Shown piece after piece: positions 8,904-18,373 of a stretch of DNA of 64,000 bases; the stretch's first letter is position 1, and each line of letters opens with the position of its first letter. The DNA is from Flavobacterium sp. (GTDB lineage Bacteria > Bacteroidota > Bacteroidia > Flavobacteriales > Flavobacteriaceae): NCBI GenBank assembly GCA_029946065.1, contig JAQSDU010000019.1, positions 62,001 to 126,000 of the forward strand, written 5' to 3'. The notes under the pieces are model-generated. The model saw only the letters and a list, made by a program, of their open reading frames with translations, had not been told where the DNA came from and did no database searches. Both the position numbers and the translations under genes were made by a program.

Positions 8904-11165
8904 TTATGGTTTGATGATAAGTACAGATGGAATGTTACTGAGCCATGTGCTTTGTGAATTCACTAGTTTTTTCCAGCTTTCAAGGCTGATAATCATGATA
9001 TCCTGCTGCTCTAAAAATCCTTTTTTCATTGTGCGGTCTTGCATCATTGAAATAAAATTTGGAGTTTTCGCTTCGATCGCATCAATTTTTTCGTAAACGG
9101 TTTTGGTGTTTTTTATCGCTTCGTTTGGATCAACGAAAGTAATTCTGGAGCCATTGTTAAAAATCAATTTTTCGGCGAAATCAATCAAAAACGCATCATC
9201 TGGGTTGAAAATCGGAATGAAAACGCGGTTGAGCTGCTGCAAATCTTTATCAACCAAAATCCCAACAGGCATTTTGCTTTTGGCGATAATCTGTCGCGTT
9301 CTTTCATCAAAAGGAGAATTTTCAAACAAGCCTTCCTTTCCTATAAATTTATCGATCAAACGATCCGGATTGATGATTCTTGTTGTATAGCCCAAGACTT
9401 TTCCTAGCAAAGTGCCTTCAAAAATAGATTGTCCCAAGCCGACAAGCAATAAATCGTAATCGCCGTGGTTGGCCATTTCAACGATATCCGTATCGATGTC
9501 ATTGGAAGCTTTGAACAATGTTACGACTTCCTGATTCAAGTTTTCCGATTCTGCTAAAATAGGGGCGAAGCTCTTTTTTTCTTGTTCTTCAAGATCAAAA
9601 GTATGCAATTCGTTGCTCAATGTGAGGTGCATTGCCGTAACAATTGCTTCCGTATTTTGTTTTTTTACTAAACTATTTGCCAATCGCAATAGCGCTTTCC
9701 CTCTTTCGGAATTTCCAAAAGAAATGAGGATTTTGTATTTGCCTTCAGTGTCAATTTCTTCTGGCAGGTTTTCGTCTTTCGTCTTGAATATAAAATTGAT
9801 TAAATCGAGTGCTGGCCCGGTCATGAACGTCGTTACTAATGCCATGATCACCATCATTGTAAACACTTTATCCGAAAGCACACCCAACTCCAAACCAATA
9901 TTTAGTACAATCAGTTCCATAAGACCGCGGGTGTTCATCAGGGCACCAATCATGAGGCTGTCTTTCCACGATTGTCCGACGAATTTTGCTGCGATGGCAC
10001 TTCCGAGGAATTTTCCAACTACAGCAACGATAATTATAAGACCTGTGATTTCCCACATTTCTGGCGTGTCAAGCAATCCCAATTTGGTTTTTAATCCGGT
10101 AAAGACAAAAAATAAGGGCAACAAAACAATAACGGATACATCTTCTACTTTTTCTATGATTATAGCACGGAATTTTGCGTTGTCTGGCATTATAGCGCCC
10201 GCCATAAAAGCGCCGAAAAGGGCATGGATTCCGATAATTTCAGTTGTATATGCCGAAATAATCAGCGTTAATAAAAAAATGGCTACGACAGGTTTGCTCA
10301 GACTTTGTCGCGAATTTTTTAAGGTGCCGACCCTCTGAAGAAATGGGCGTACAACTTTTAGCATCAGGAAAACATAGGCAATTGCCATTCCGATTACATA
10401 CAGCGAACTTACAAGAGATCCTGCTTTAACAATTGCAATTACGGTAGCCAAAATACACCATGCAGTAATGTCATCGGCGGCGGCACACGTAATGACAATA
10501 GTACCAAGTTTAGTCCTGTGAATGCCTCGTTCCTGAACGATTCTGGCCAAAACAGGAAAAGCAGTGATGCTCATGGCGATTCCCATAAACAATGCAAATG
10601 ACGTAAAAGCCACACCCACCGGTGCCAGAAAGCTATAGGTGAAATAGGCAAGTGTAATTCCCAATGTAAAAGGGAAAATGATACTTGCATGACTGATGAC
10701 TACAGCTTCCTTTGCCTTATTTTTTAGCGCTTTTAGGTCGAGTTCCATGCCAATCACAAACATAAAAAGGATCAATCCAAGCTGACTGAACAATTTTAAA
10801 TTGCCCATTGAAGTGGTGGGGAACAAATTATGGAAAAAGTCAGGAAAATACAATCCGACGAGTGATGGTCCGAGTATAATTCCGGCGATCATCTCGCCAA
10901 TAACCGAAGGCTGACCGATTTTCCGGAAAAACCATCCGAAAATTCGCGCCACTAAAATGATCGTGATAATTTGAAGCAGCAAAAGCGCTAATGGCTCTTG
11001 GGCACTTTTTACAAGAAAATCTGTCCACGGACCATTACTGACAACTTTATTGGCCGCCACTTGCGATGTTTCAAGGAATTTTCCTTTGTGCAGTATAACG
11101 TAAATCAATGCCGAAAAACCGCTGAGCATCAATATATAAAAAATGGAATTCTTTAAATTTTTCAT
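8904..11165 (-). CDS. Cation:proton antiporter (CPA2 family) with C-terminal UspA-like domains
   Basis: About 753 residues when started at MKNLKNSIFY (11165), preferred because it precedes the first membrane helix directly. Residues about 50-440 form the 12-13-helix Na+/H+ exchanger fold, with motifs such as IGEMIAGIILGPSLVG, MFVIGMELDL and the CPA2 aspartate region ITCAAADDITAW. The C-terminal 290 residues are soluble and resemble tandem universal-stress-protein domains (ILISFGNSERGKALL, LLLVGLGQSIFEGTLLG). The likely role is K+ or Na+/H+ exchange in the inner membrane for pH and ion balance. First gene of the minus-strand trio. Confidence 0.85.
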   Translation of the reverse strand: MKNLKNSIFYILMLSGFSALIYVILHKGKFLETSQVAANKVVSNGPWTDFLVKSAQEPLALLLLQIITIILVARIFGWFFRKIGQPSVIGEMIAGIILGPSLVGLYFPDFFHNLFPTTSMGNLKLFSQLGLILFMFVIGMELDLKALKNKAKEAVVISHASIIFPFTLGITLAYFTYSFLAPVGVAFTSFALFMGIAMSITAFPVLARIVQERGIHRTKLGTIVITCAAADDITAWCILATVIAIVKAGSLVSSLYVIGMAIAYVFLMLKVVRPFLQRVGTLKNSRQSLSKPVVAIFLLTLIISAYTTEIIGIHALFGAFMAGAIMPDNAKFRAIIIEKVEDVSVIVLLPLFFVFTGLKTKLGLLDTPEMWEITGLIIIVAVVGKFLGSAIAAKFVGQSWKDSLMIGALMNTRGLMELIVLNIGLELGVLSDKVFTMMVIMALVTTFMTGPALDLINFIFKTKDENLPEEIDTEGKYKILISFGNSERGKALLRLANSLVKKQNTEAIVTAMHLTLSNELHTFDLEEQEKKSFAPILAESENLNQEVVTLFKASNDIDTDIVEMANHGDYDLLLVGLGQSIFEGTLLGKVLGYTTRIINPDRLIDKFIGKEGLFENSPFDERTRQIIAKSKMPVGILVDKDLQQLNRVFIPIFNPDDAFLIDFAEKLIFNNGSRITFVDPNEAIKNTKTVYEKIDAIEAKTPNFISMMQDRTMKKGFLEQQDIMIISLESWKKLVNSQSTWLSNIPSVLIIKP

Positions 11166-11357
11166 GGTTCTATTGTTTCGGATTGACGAAAAAACACAAT
11201 ACAAATATGCGAAACCAAATATATAAATTATTCAGGCAAAAAAATTCATAACTTAAAATTAATACTGGTGTATTTTCTTACTTTTATAAAAATAATTACA
11301 TTATTTTTTTTTGCTTAGAATTACATACGCAACAGCTATAAAATGCTACGGTTTATT

Positions 11358-11365
11358 TACCTTTG
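11358..11365 (+). promoter_or_regulatory. -7 box TACCTTTG for the MMPL exporter
   Basis: TACCTTTG lies 18 bp before the ATG at 11384, in the roughly 220-bp region divergent from the antiporter gene. Apart from this box the region shows only AT-rich sequence. Confidence 0.6.
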
Positions 11366-11383
11366 CAACCATTTTAATACTGT

Positions 11384-13732
11384 ATGAAACACAAAGTGAA
11401 AGTTGGATTTTGGGAAACTATCGCCCGAATCATACTGAAAAACCGGATACTTATTTTAGGAATCATTGCCGCCATAACCATTTTCCTTGGTTTGCAGTGG
11501 AAAAACCTTGGTATGACTTATACCGAGGCGAACCTGCTTCCAAAAAAACACATCGTCAACCAACAATACGAAGAATTTTTAAGTCGTTTTGGCGAAGAAG
11601 GCAATCTAATCGTCATCGGTTTTAAAGACGAGACTTTTTTCACGCCAAAAGCTTTTGCTGCATGGAACGATCTGATGACAGGCCTAAAAAGTGCCAAAGA
11701 AGTCGAACTGGTCGTGTCTATCAATGACCTTAAAACTTTACAGAAAGATACGATTAACGAAAAATTCGAACTCGTTCCATTTATCGATGCGAAGCAAACC
11801 GTAAACGCCGATTATCTAAAACAGAAAAAAAACGAACTTTTTAAAAAGTTGCCGTTTTATGAAGGATTGTTGTTCAATAAACAATCGGGAAGCATTCGCT
11901 CGGCGGTTTATCTCGACAAAAAAGTCGTGAATACCGCCGATCGAAAGACTTTTATTATCGAAAATTTAGTTCCGAAAATCGAAAAATTCGAAAAAACTAC
12001 CGGAATTGATTTGCGCGTTTCAGGAATGCCGTACATCAGAACAATCAACGCCGAAAACATGAAAGGGGAAATCGGACTTTTTATTGGTGCGGCTTTGCTA
12101 ACGGTTTCGTTGATATTTTTCTTTTTTTTTCGTTCCTTTCGGGCGACATTTATTTCGATTTTTATTTTGTTGTTTGGCGTCATGTGGTCGTTCGGAACGC
12201 TTGGTTTGTTTCACTACAAAATCACGATTTTAACCGCGATTATTCCGCCGCTGATCATCGTAATTGGTATCACCAATTGTATTTTTCTTATCAATAAATA
12301 CCAACAAGAAATCAAAATTCATCACAACCAAGCAAAGGCTTTACAGCGAGTGATTTCTAAAATCGGCGTTTCCACTTTAATGACGAACCTTACGACAGCG
12401 GCTGGTTTTGCTACGTTTATGATTACCGGAAACGATTTGCTTTTTGAATTCGGATTGGTGACTTCTTTGAACGTTATTTCGGTTTATTTACTCACATTGG
12501 TTGTCGTGCCGATTGTATATAGTTTTATGTCGGTGCCAAAAGAAAAGCACTTGTATCACCTTAGCAAAACTTACATTTCCTCGCTTTTAGATTGGGTCGA
12601 GAAAATCGTAATAACCAAAAGATCGGTCATTTATTCCATCTACGGATTGCTATTGATTTTCAGTCTGATTGGTGTTTTGCAAATGAAAGTTTCGGGAAGT
12701 CTTATCGGTGAAATGCCAAAAAGCGCATCGTTTTTTAAAGACATTACTTTTTATGAAAAGGAATTTCATGGTGTGATGCCGCTTGAAATCATGATTAATA
12801 CAAAACGCAAAAAAGGCGTGATGAAATTGTCGACCATGAAAAAAATGGACGAACTGCAACAAACAATTACGCAGATTCCGGAATTATCGCCACCAGTATC
12901 CATCGTAAATCTTGTAAAGTATTCCAAACAGGCCTATTACAACGGCAATCCAGAATATTACGATTTACCCACTTCACAAGAGCAAGGTTTTATATTTTCG
13001 TATGCTAAAAATGCCACGAAAAATTCGAAAGACAATCTGATGAAAAGCTACGTTGACTCGACCGGACAATACGCACGAATCACAACTTTCATGAAAGACA
13101 TCGGCACACAGGAAATGGCAAAAGTAGAAGCCAAAATTCGCAAAAAAACCGACGAAATTTTTCCGAAAGACCGTTTTGAAGTAACGCTTACGGGGAAAGC
13201 GCTCGTTTTCCAAAAAGGCACTTCGTATCTTATTGACAACTTAATTGAGTCGCTAATTTTTGCCATTTTGATGATTGCTGGTTTGATGGCCTACTTGTTT
13301 CGTTCGTTTAAAATGGTAATGGCATCTGTAATTACGAATGTTTTGCCGCTTTGCATCACATCTGGATTAATGGGTTATTTTGAAATTCCGCTCAAGCCAT
13401 CGACAATATTGGTTTTTAGTATAGCATTTGGGATTTCGGTGGACAATGCAATTCAATTTATGGCAAAATACCGTCATGATTTATTGGCGAACAATGGAAA
13501 AGTCAAGAAATCGGTATTTAGTGCATTGCGCGAAACGGGTATCAGTACTTTTTATACTTCAGTGGTTTTGATTTTTGGATTTGCAATTTTTACTTTGTCC
13601 AGTTTTAGTGGTACGATTGCGCTGGGCGGATTGATTTCATGTACTTTATTGTTTGCGATGTTTGCGAATTTGCTTGTGCTTCCTGCTTTGGTTTTGACTT
13701 TTGAGAAGAAGAAAGCCAAGAATGAAGTTTAG
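11384..13732 (+). CDS. MMPL/RND-superfamily exporter
   Basis: A 782-residue inner-membrane protein with the two-fold RND layout: one membrane helix near the N-terminus, a periplasmic loop of about 190 residues, five to six helices (about 230-400), then a second helix, loop and helix bundle (about 600-775). The signature ISVDNAIQFMAKYRHDL near residue 685 corresponds to the second half's GxxxD-type helix, and the first half has IGITNCIFLINKYQQE. Members export lipids, hopanoids or other hydrophobic molecules; the substrate here is unknown. No outer-membrane or fusion partner is adjacent. Confidence 0.82.
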   Translation: MKHKVKVGFWETIARIILKNRILILGIIAAITIFLGLQWKNLGMTYTEANLLPKKHIVNQQYEEFLSRFGEEGNLIVIGFKDETFFTPKAFAAWNDLMTGLKSAKEVELVVSINDLKTLQKDTINEKFELVPFIDAKQTVNADYLKQKKNELFKKLPFYEGLLFNKQSGSIRSAVYLDKKVVNTADRKTFIIENLVPKIEKFEKTTGIDLRVSGMPYIRTINAENMKGEIGLFIGAALLTVSLIFFFFFRSFRATFISIFILLFGVMWSFGTLGLFHYKITILTAIIPPLIIVIGITNCIFLINKYQQEIKIHHNQAKALQRVISKIGVSTLMTNLTTAAGFATFMITGNDLLFEFGLVTSLNVISVYLLTLVVVPIVYSFMSVPKEKHLYHLSKTYISSLLDWVEKIVITKRSVIYSIYGLLLIFSLIGVLQMKVSGSLIGEMPKSASFFKDITFYEKEFHGVMPLEIMINTKRKKGVMKLSTMKKMDELQQTITQIPELSPPVSIVNLVKYSKQAYYNGNPEYYDLPTSQEQGFIFSYAKNATKNSKDNLMKSYVDSTGQYARITTFMKDIGTQEMAKVEAKIRKKTDEIFPKDRFEVTLTGKALVFQKGTSYLIDNLIESLIFAILMIAGLMAYLFRSFKMVMASVITNVLPLCITSGLMGYFEIPLKPSTILVFSIAFGISVDNAIQFMAKYRHDLLANNGKVKKSVFSALRETGISTFYTSVVLIFGFAIFTLSSFSGTIALGGLISCTLLFAMFANLLVLPALVLTFEKKKAKNEV

Positions 13733-13781
13733 CCACAAAGGTTTTGGTTAATTTAACGATTCAGTTCAGGTGTCGCACTGA

Positions 13782-13859
13782 CCTAGCCCCGATAGGAGCA
13801 AATATCCTTTTTTGCCGGGGTTCGGCTAAAAAGATATTGCGGATAGCGGGAATAGCTTC
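13782..13859 (+). repeat. Dispersed stem element, end type A, copy 1
   Basis: The end box CTAGCCCCGATAG is followed by a stem (AATATCCTTTTTTGCC paired with GGCTAAAAAGATATT) and the closing box GCGGATAGCGGGA. The same end boxes recur at 55682-55761 with a different loop, and a related type-B element lies at 49701-49775. I recall similar repeats between genes in other flavobacteria, function unknown. It is in the MMPL/asnS junction, upstream of the asnS promoter. Confidence 0.8.
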
Positions 13860-13901
13860 TGATTGCTTCGTTCCTCGCAATGACATTTCAAACAATTCCA
13901 C

Positions 13902-13909
13902 TATATTTG
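13902..13909 (+). promoter_or_regulatory. -7 box TATATTTG for asnS
   Basis: A perfect TAnnTTTG match 42 bp before the asnS ATG, immediately downstream of the dispersed stem element. Confidence 0.65.
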
Positions 13910-13921
13910 CGCTTCGATTGA

Positions 13922-13942
13922 AAAATCTAAAATCTGAAATCT
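13922..13942 (+). repeat. Short 7-bp direct word array in the asnS leader
   Basis: Three in-register words, AAAATCT, AAAATCT and GAAATCT, lie in the predicted untranslated leader between the -7 box and the asnS ATG. This is a small member of the word-array class described in the findings. Confidence 0.55.
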
Positions 13943-13951
13943 ACAATTAAG

Positions 13952-15397
13952 ATGAAACATACAAAGATTAAAAACCTGCTCAACAGCACAACGACACTAC
14001 AAGAAGTGAACGCAAAAGGATGGGTTCGCACATTTAGGAACAACCAGTTTATTGCGCTAAATGACGGCTCAACGATCAATAATATCCAGTGTGTTGTAGA
14101 TTTTGAAAATACGCCTGAAACTACTTTAAAAAGAATCACGACCGGTGCCGCCATTTCTGTAATTGGCGAATTGGTAGAAAGCAAAGGTGCCGGACAAAAA
14201 TATGAAATTCAGGTAAAATCTCTTGAAATTCTTGGCGATTCTGATGCCGAGAAATTCCCGATGCAACCGAAAAAACATTCACTGGAATTCCTTCGTGAAA
14301 ATGCTCATTTGCGTGTGCGTACGAATGCTTTTGGTGCAATCATGAGAATCCGTTCTGTTTTGGCATTTGCCGTTCATAAATATTTTCAGGAAAAAGGTTT
14401 TGTATATGTAAACACGCCAATCATTACCGGTGCCGATGCCGAAGGCGCAGGCGAAATGTTCCAGGTGACTTCGTTGCCTTTGGATAAATTGCCTAAAACC
14501 GAAGATGGAGACATCAATTATAAAGAAGATTTTTTCGGAAAGCATACCAATTTAACCGTTTCCGGACAATTGGAAGGGGAGACTTTTGCGATGGCTTTGG
14601 GCCAGATTTATACGTTTGGACCGACATTCCGTGCAGAAAACTCAAATACGTCACGTCACTTGGCGGAATTTTGGATGATTGAGCCGGAAGTGGCATTCAA
14701 TGATTTGGACGATAATATGGATTTGGCGGAAGATTTTATTCAGTACGTCATCAAACATGTTTTAGACAATTGTCAAGACGACTTAAAATTCCTTGAAGGC
14801 AGATTGCTTGAAGAAGAAAAATCAAAACCACAAGCCGACCGCAGCGAAATGACATTGTTGGAGAAACTGAATTTCGTTCTCGATAACAATTTCAAACGGG
14901 TATCTTACACCGAAGCGATTGATATCCTTAGAAATTCTACACCGAATAAAAAGAAGAAATTCCAGTACATCATTGAAGAATGGGGCGCCGATTTACAGTC
15001 GGAGCACGAACGTTTCCTTGTTGAAAAACACTTTAAATGTCCAGTGATTTTGTTTGATTATCCAGCTAACATCAAGGCGTTTTATATGCGTTTGAACGAT
15101 AATACGGCGCCAGGAAGAGAAACAGTTCGCGCAATGGACATACTGTTTCCTGGTATTGGCGAAATTGTTGGTGGCTCGCAACGGGAAGAACGTTATGACG
15201 TTTTGGTGGAAAAAATGAAAAAAATAGGAATCGACGAAGAAGAATTGTGGTGGTATTTGGATACGCGCCGTTTCGGTTCTGCTGTGCATTCGGGCTTTGG
15301 ACTTGGCTTTGAAAGGTTGGTGCTTTTTGTAACCGGAATGACGAATATCCGAGATGTGATTCCGTTTCCGAGAACACCGGGAAGTGCAGAATTTTAA
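13952..15397 (+). CDS. asnS: Asparaginyl-tRNA synthetase
   Basis: A 481-residue class II synthetase that charges tRNA-Asn. An N-terminal OB-fold anticodon-binding domain ([22 protein letters not shown], in parts) is followed by the catalytic domain with motif 2 around [25 protein letters not shown] and motif 3 [16 protein letters not shown] near the C-terminus. The ending [16 protein letters not shown] is typical of AsnRS rather than AspRS. Full length. Its stop codon opens a long word array that ends at the rpoN start. Confidence 0.95.
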   Translation: MKHTKIKNLLNSTTTLQEVNAKGWVRTFRNNQFIALNDGSTINNIQCVVDFENTPETTLKRITTGAAISVIGELVESKGAGQKYEIQVKSLEILGDSDAEKFPMQPKKHSLEFLRENAHLRVRTNAFGAIMRIRSVLAFAVHKYFQEKGFVYVNTPIITGADAEGAGEMFQVTSLPLDKLPKTEDGDINYKEDFFGKHTNLTVSGQLEGETFAMALGQIYTFGPTFRAENSNTSRHLAEFWMIEPEVAFNDLDDNMDLAEDFIQYVIKHVLDNCQDDLKFLEGRLLEEEKSKPQADRSEMTLLEKLNFVLDNNFKRVSYTEAIDILRNSTPNKKKKFQYIIEEWGADLQSEHERFLVEKHFKCPVILFDYPANIKAFYMRLNDNTAPGRETVRAMDILFPGIGEIVGGSQREERYDVLVEKMKKIGIDEEELWWYLDTRRFGSAVHSGFGLGFERLVLFVTGMTNIRDVIPFPRTPGSAEF

Positions 15398-15501
15398 TGG
15401 TTATTTGTGGATTGGGTTATTTGTTAATTCGAAATTTCGTAAATTTGAATGAATCCGGTTCTAAGATCAAATAACCGAATTACCATTTCAACAAATAAAC
15501 C
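15395..15501. repeat. 8-bp word array spanning the whole asnS/rpoN junction, with promoter in its centre
   Basis: The left arm begins at the asnS stop codon: TAATGGTT, ATTTGTGG, ATTGGGTT, ATTTGTTA (15395-15426). The right arm (15466-15501) runs into the rpoN start codon: ATCAAATA, ACCGAATT, ACCATTTC, AACAAATA, AACC. The arms are complementary in parts (GGTTATTTG against CAAATAACC). The spacer holds TAAATTTG at 15440-15447, a good -7 box for rpoN, with a TTG 16 bp upstream. Confidence 0.8.
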
Positions 15502-16968
15502 ATGTTAAAGCAGTTCCTTAATCTCAAACTCTCTCAGAAATTATCTCCACAGCAAATACAGCTGATGAAGTTAATTCAACTGCCAACGCAGGCATTTGAA
15601 CAACGTTTGTTGGAGGAAATGAACGAAAATCCCGCGCTTGAAACCGGAAAAGAGGAAGAAGATTACGAGAAAGACGAATTCGACAACGAAGATTACGACG
15701 ATTATGACGAATCGGAATCCGACAGAATCGATGCCGAAGACATCAACATCGACGAATACCTGAGTAACGACGAAACACCAGATTATAAAACTCAGGCCAA
15801 TAATTACAGCGATGACGACGACGACCGTGAAACACCGTTTGCTGCGCCAGTGAGCTTTCATCAGGATTTAATCAATCAACTCAATACTTTTATACTTAAC
15901 GATCAAGAGCGCGAAATTGCCGAATTCCTTGTTGGAAGCATTGACGATATGGGCTATATCCGGCGAAGTATTCCTGATATGGTAGATGATATGGCGTTCA
16001 CCCAAGCCATTTATACCGACGAGAAAATGGTGGAAAGAATGCTGCATGTTATTCACGAATTGGAGCCTTCAGGCGTTGGCGCACGCGACTTACAAGAATG
16101 TCTGTTGCTGCAATTGAAACACAAAACACCAACGGAATATGTAGCGTTGGCGACCAATATCATTGAACAGCAATTTGATGCGTTTACAAAAAAACACTAC
16201 GATAAGTTACTTCAGAAATATGCCGTTTCGAATGAGCAGCTCAAAAAAGCCATACACGAAATTGAAAAACTCAACCCGAAACCGGGCGGTTCCTTTACCG
16301 GAAACAATCGCGTCACAGAAAATGTCGTTCCGGATTTCGCAATAAGAATTGTTGACGGCGAATTGGAATTGACACTGAATGGTAGGAATGCACCATCACT
16401 TCACGTTTCCAAAGATTACCAAGAAATGATGCAGACCTATAAAGTTTCCCGCGACAAGTCAACACAGCAGAAAGAAGCCGTGCAGTTCATTAAACAAAAA
16501 CTCGATTCTGCCAAATGGTTCATCGATGCCATCAGACAGCGACAGGAAACGTTGTTTGTAACGATGAATGCCATTATGCATTATCAAGAAGAATATTTCC
16601 TCGATGGCGATGAGACGAAGATGAAACCGATGATCCTTAAAGATATTGCCGATTTAGTAGGACTTGATATTTCAACGGTTTCGCGCGTTGCCAACAGTAA
16701 ATATGTCGAAACACCTTATGGCACGAAACTCATCAAGGAATTCTTTTCCGAAGCGATGAAAAACGACCAAGGCGAAGATGTTTCTACACTCGAAATCAAG
16801 AAAATTCTGCAAGATGTGATTGGCGAAGAAGACAAGCACAGGCCGCTTCCAGATGATCAATTGGCTGATATTTTGAAAGAAAGAGGCTATCCGATTGCAA
16901 GACGAACGATTGCAAAATACCGCGAACAGCTTGATATTCCGGTGGCAAGAATGAGAAAGAAAATGTAG
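15502..16968 (+). CDS. rpoN: RNA polymerase sigma-54 factor
   Basis: A 488-residue sigma factor that directs RNA polymerase to -24/-12 promoters and needs AAA+ activators. Region I is the glutamine/leucine-rich start LNLKLSQKLSPQQIQLMKLIQLP. An acidic stretch follows at about 50-115, then the core-binding domain, the helix-turn-helix (VGLDISTVSRVANSKYVETP) and the RpoN box ending in ARRTIAKYREQLDIP. All regions are present. No sigma-54 activator gene is in the window. Confidence 0.95.
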   Translation: MLKQFLNLKLSQKLSPQQIQLMKLIQLPTQAFEQRLLEEMNENPALETGKEEEDYEKDEFDNEDYDDYDESESDRIDAEDINIDEYLSNDETPDYKTQANNYSDDDDDRETPFAAPVSFHQDLINQLNTFILNDQEREIAEFLVGSIDDMGYIRRSIPDMVDDMAFTQAIYTDEKMVERMLHVIHELEPSGVGARDLQECLLLQLKHKTPTEYVALATNIIEQQFDAFTKKHYDKLLQKYAVSNEQLKKAIHEIEKLNPKPGGSFTGNNRVTENVVPDFAIRIVDGELELTLNGRNAPSLHVSKDYQEMMQTYKVSRDKSTQQKEAVQFIKQKLDSAKWFIDAIRQRQETLFVTMNAIMHYQEEYFLDGDETKMKPMILKDIADLVGLDISTVSRVANSKYVETPYGTKLIKEFFSEAMKNDQGEDVSTLEIKKILQDVIGEEDKHRPLPDDQLADILKERGYPIARRTIAKYREQLDIPVARMRKKM

Positions 16969-17009
16969 CAGCCGAAGGCAAATTCCAAGAAATAATTCCA
17001 AATCTCATT

Positions 17010-17615
17010 TTGAATAAAATACTGCCTTTATTTTCGTACCTGTTTCACCCGCTGTTTATTTCGGTGTATGCAGTTTTGGTATTTTTCTTTTTTGGGCACA
17101 GTTACTTTTCTTATCCGCAGATTTATCTGGTTGTCATCCAGATCGTCATCATTACGATTTTTATTCCGATTACTTTTTATTACTTCCTTTTGTCATTGGG
17201 AAAAGTCGATTCTGTGATGCTTTCGCAGACATCGCAACGCAAAATTCCTTTGTTGATTCACGCCGTTTTATTGTTTATTCTGATTAAAAAAAGCATTACG
17301 ATTGCCGATTTTCCGGAACTGTATTTTTTCTTTTTGGCGAGTTTAATCAGCACTTTTCTTGCTTTGATTATGGTTTTTTTGAAGTTTAAGGTTAGTCTTC
17401 ACATGATTGGTACTACGGCACTGACCGTTTTTACCATCGGTGTAAGCCTACATTATCACACAAGATTAATTGTCGTAATTTTTATACTGATTATGGCTAA
17501 CGGACTGGTTGCGTCATCGCGTCTTGCCATGAATGCACACACTAGGACAGAACTTGTTTTTGGAAGTATTATTGGAATTTTGCCACAAGCAGCTTTGCTG
17601 TATTTTTGGTTATAA
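17010..17615 (+). CDS. PAP2-like integral membrane protein
   Basis: A 201-residue protein with about six hydrophobic helices. The TTG at 17010 (LNKILPLFSYLF) is the only plausible start before the first helix, so a non-ATG start is likely. Degenerate PAP2 signatures are visible: SLHMIGTTA where a PSGH motif would be, and SRLAMNAHTRTELVFG resembling SRxxxxxHxxxD. The canonical first motif is not clear. It may be a lipid-phosphate phosphatase or an inactive relative. It lies 41 bp after rpoN and its last six bases overlap the convergent barrel gene. Confidence 0.6.
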   Translation: MNKILPLFSYLFHPLFISVYAVLVFFFFGHSYFSYPQIYLVVIQIVIITIFIPITFYYFLLSLGKVDSVMLSQTSQRKIPLLIHAVLLFILIKKSITIADFPELYFFFLASLISTFLALIMVFLKFKVSLHMIGTTALTVFTIGVSLHYHTRLIVVIFILIMANGLVASSRLAMNAHTRTELVFGSIIGILPQAALLYFWL

Positions 17616-18308
17616 AATATAGAACATCAGCCCTAAATTCAGCGTTCGCATATCAATTGCTTTTCCATCGATTTTTGCCGATTTGAATATTGGGTTCATA
17701 CCGTAAAAGCCATAAAAATTCCACGTATTATAACCAAAAGACAAGTACGGGCCATATTGTAATTTGTTAAAATCGGCATTATTGGTTATCGTAACATCTG
17801 TGTCTCCAACATATTTTGTCTTATTGTAAAGCAGGTAACGAATTTTGAAACCAGTATAAATTCTCCAAAATTGATGGCTTTCGAAAGTAGAATTCCGCCA
17901 TCGAATTTCCAATGGAACGTCAAGGAAAAGCTGTTCCATTTTGTTGCGAGAATAGCTTGCTCCGTCCACAATTTCATAGTTGACAACACCGGCAGTTTTC
18001 GTAACCTTCATGTTTTGATGGTATTTGTTGTAGGAAAGCCCCAAGCCGGCAGCGATGGCCCAAGTGCGGTTTTTATTGATGGGCATATCGCGCAAAAAAC
18101 CAAAATTCAAGCTTGTTGACAAACCATTTTGCACGAGTCCAGGTGGTTTCTTCTGCAATAAATTGATCGTGATTCCAAAATAAAACTGGTCTTCTCGATA
18201 CAGCGAATCGACAGCCGTAAACAGCGAATCTTGTTTTACCACGGGTAGTTTTTCTTGTGAAAAAACATTTAGAACGACAAAAAGCAATAAGATATTGAGA
18301 AACCGCAT
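17610..18308 (-). CDS. Outer-membrane beta-barrel protein, PorT/SprT-like
   Basis: A 232-residue exported protein with signal peptide MRFLNILLLFVVLNVFSQ. After a short linker it has about eight predicted amphipathic strands, with LSTSLNFGFLRDMPINKNRTWAIAAGLGLSYN in parts, and it ends in a strand terminating FYIL. The FLRDMPINKNRTWAIA stretch resembles PorT, a component of the type IX secretion system, and two type IX cargo genes lie elsewhere in the window. Other PF13568-type porin-like proteins share this form, so the PorT label is tentative. Confidence 0.55.
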   Translation of the reverse strand: MRFLNILLLFVVLNVFSQEKLPVVKQDSLFTAVDSLYREDQFYFGITINLLQKKPPGLVQNGLSTSLNFGFLRDMPINKNRTWAIAAGLGLSYNKYHQNMKVTKTAGVVNYEIVDGASYSRNKMEQLFLDVPLEIRWRNSTFESHQFWRIYTGFKIRYLLYNKTKYVGDTDVTITNNADFNKLQYGPYLSFGYNTWNFYGFYGMNPIFKSAKIDGKAIDMRTLNLGLMFYIL

Positions 18309-18373
18309 GTTGATTATTTGTGGTCTAAAATTACTAAAAAAAGCGCAGTTTTAGTTGCATTCTATTCCCGGAT

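Noticed and set aside
9613-10338. A 241-codon frame opposite the antiporter gene
   Set aside because: Antisense to conserved membrane helices of the antiporter; its apparent hydrophobicity is a mirror effect.
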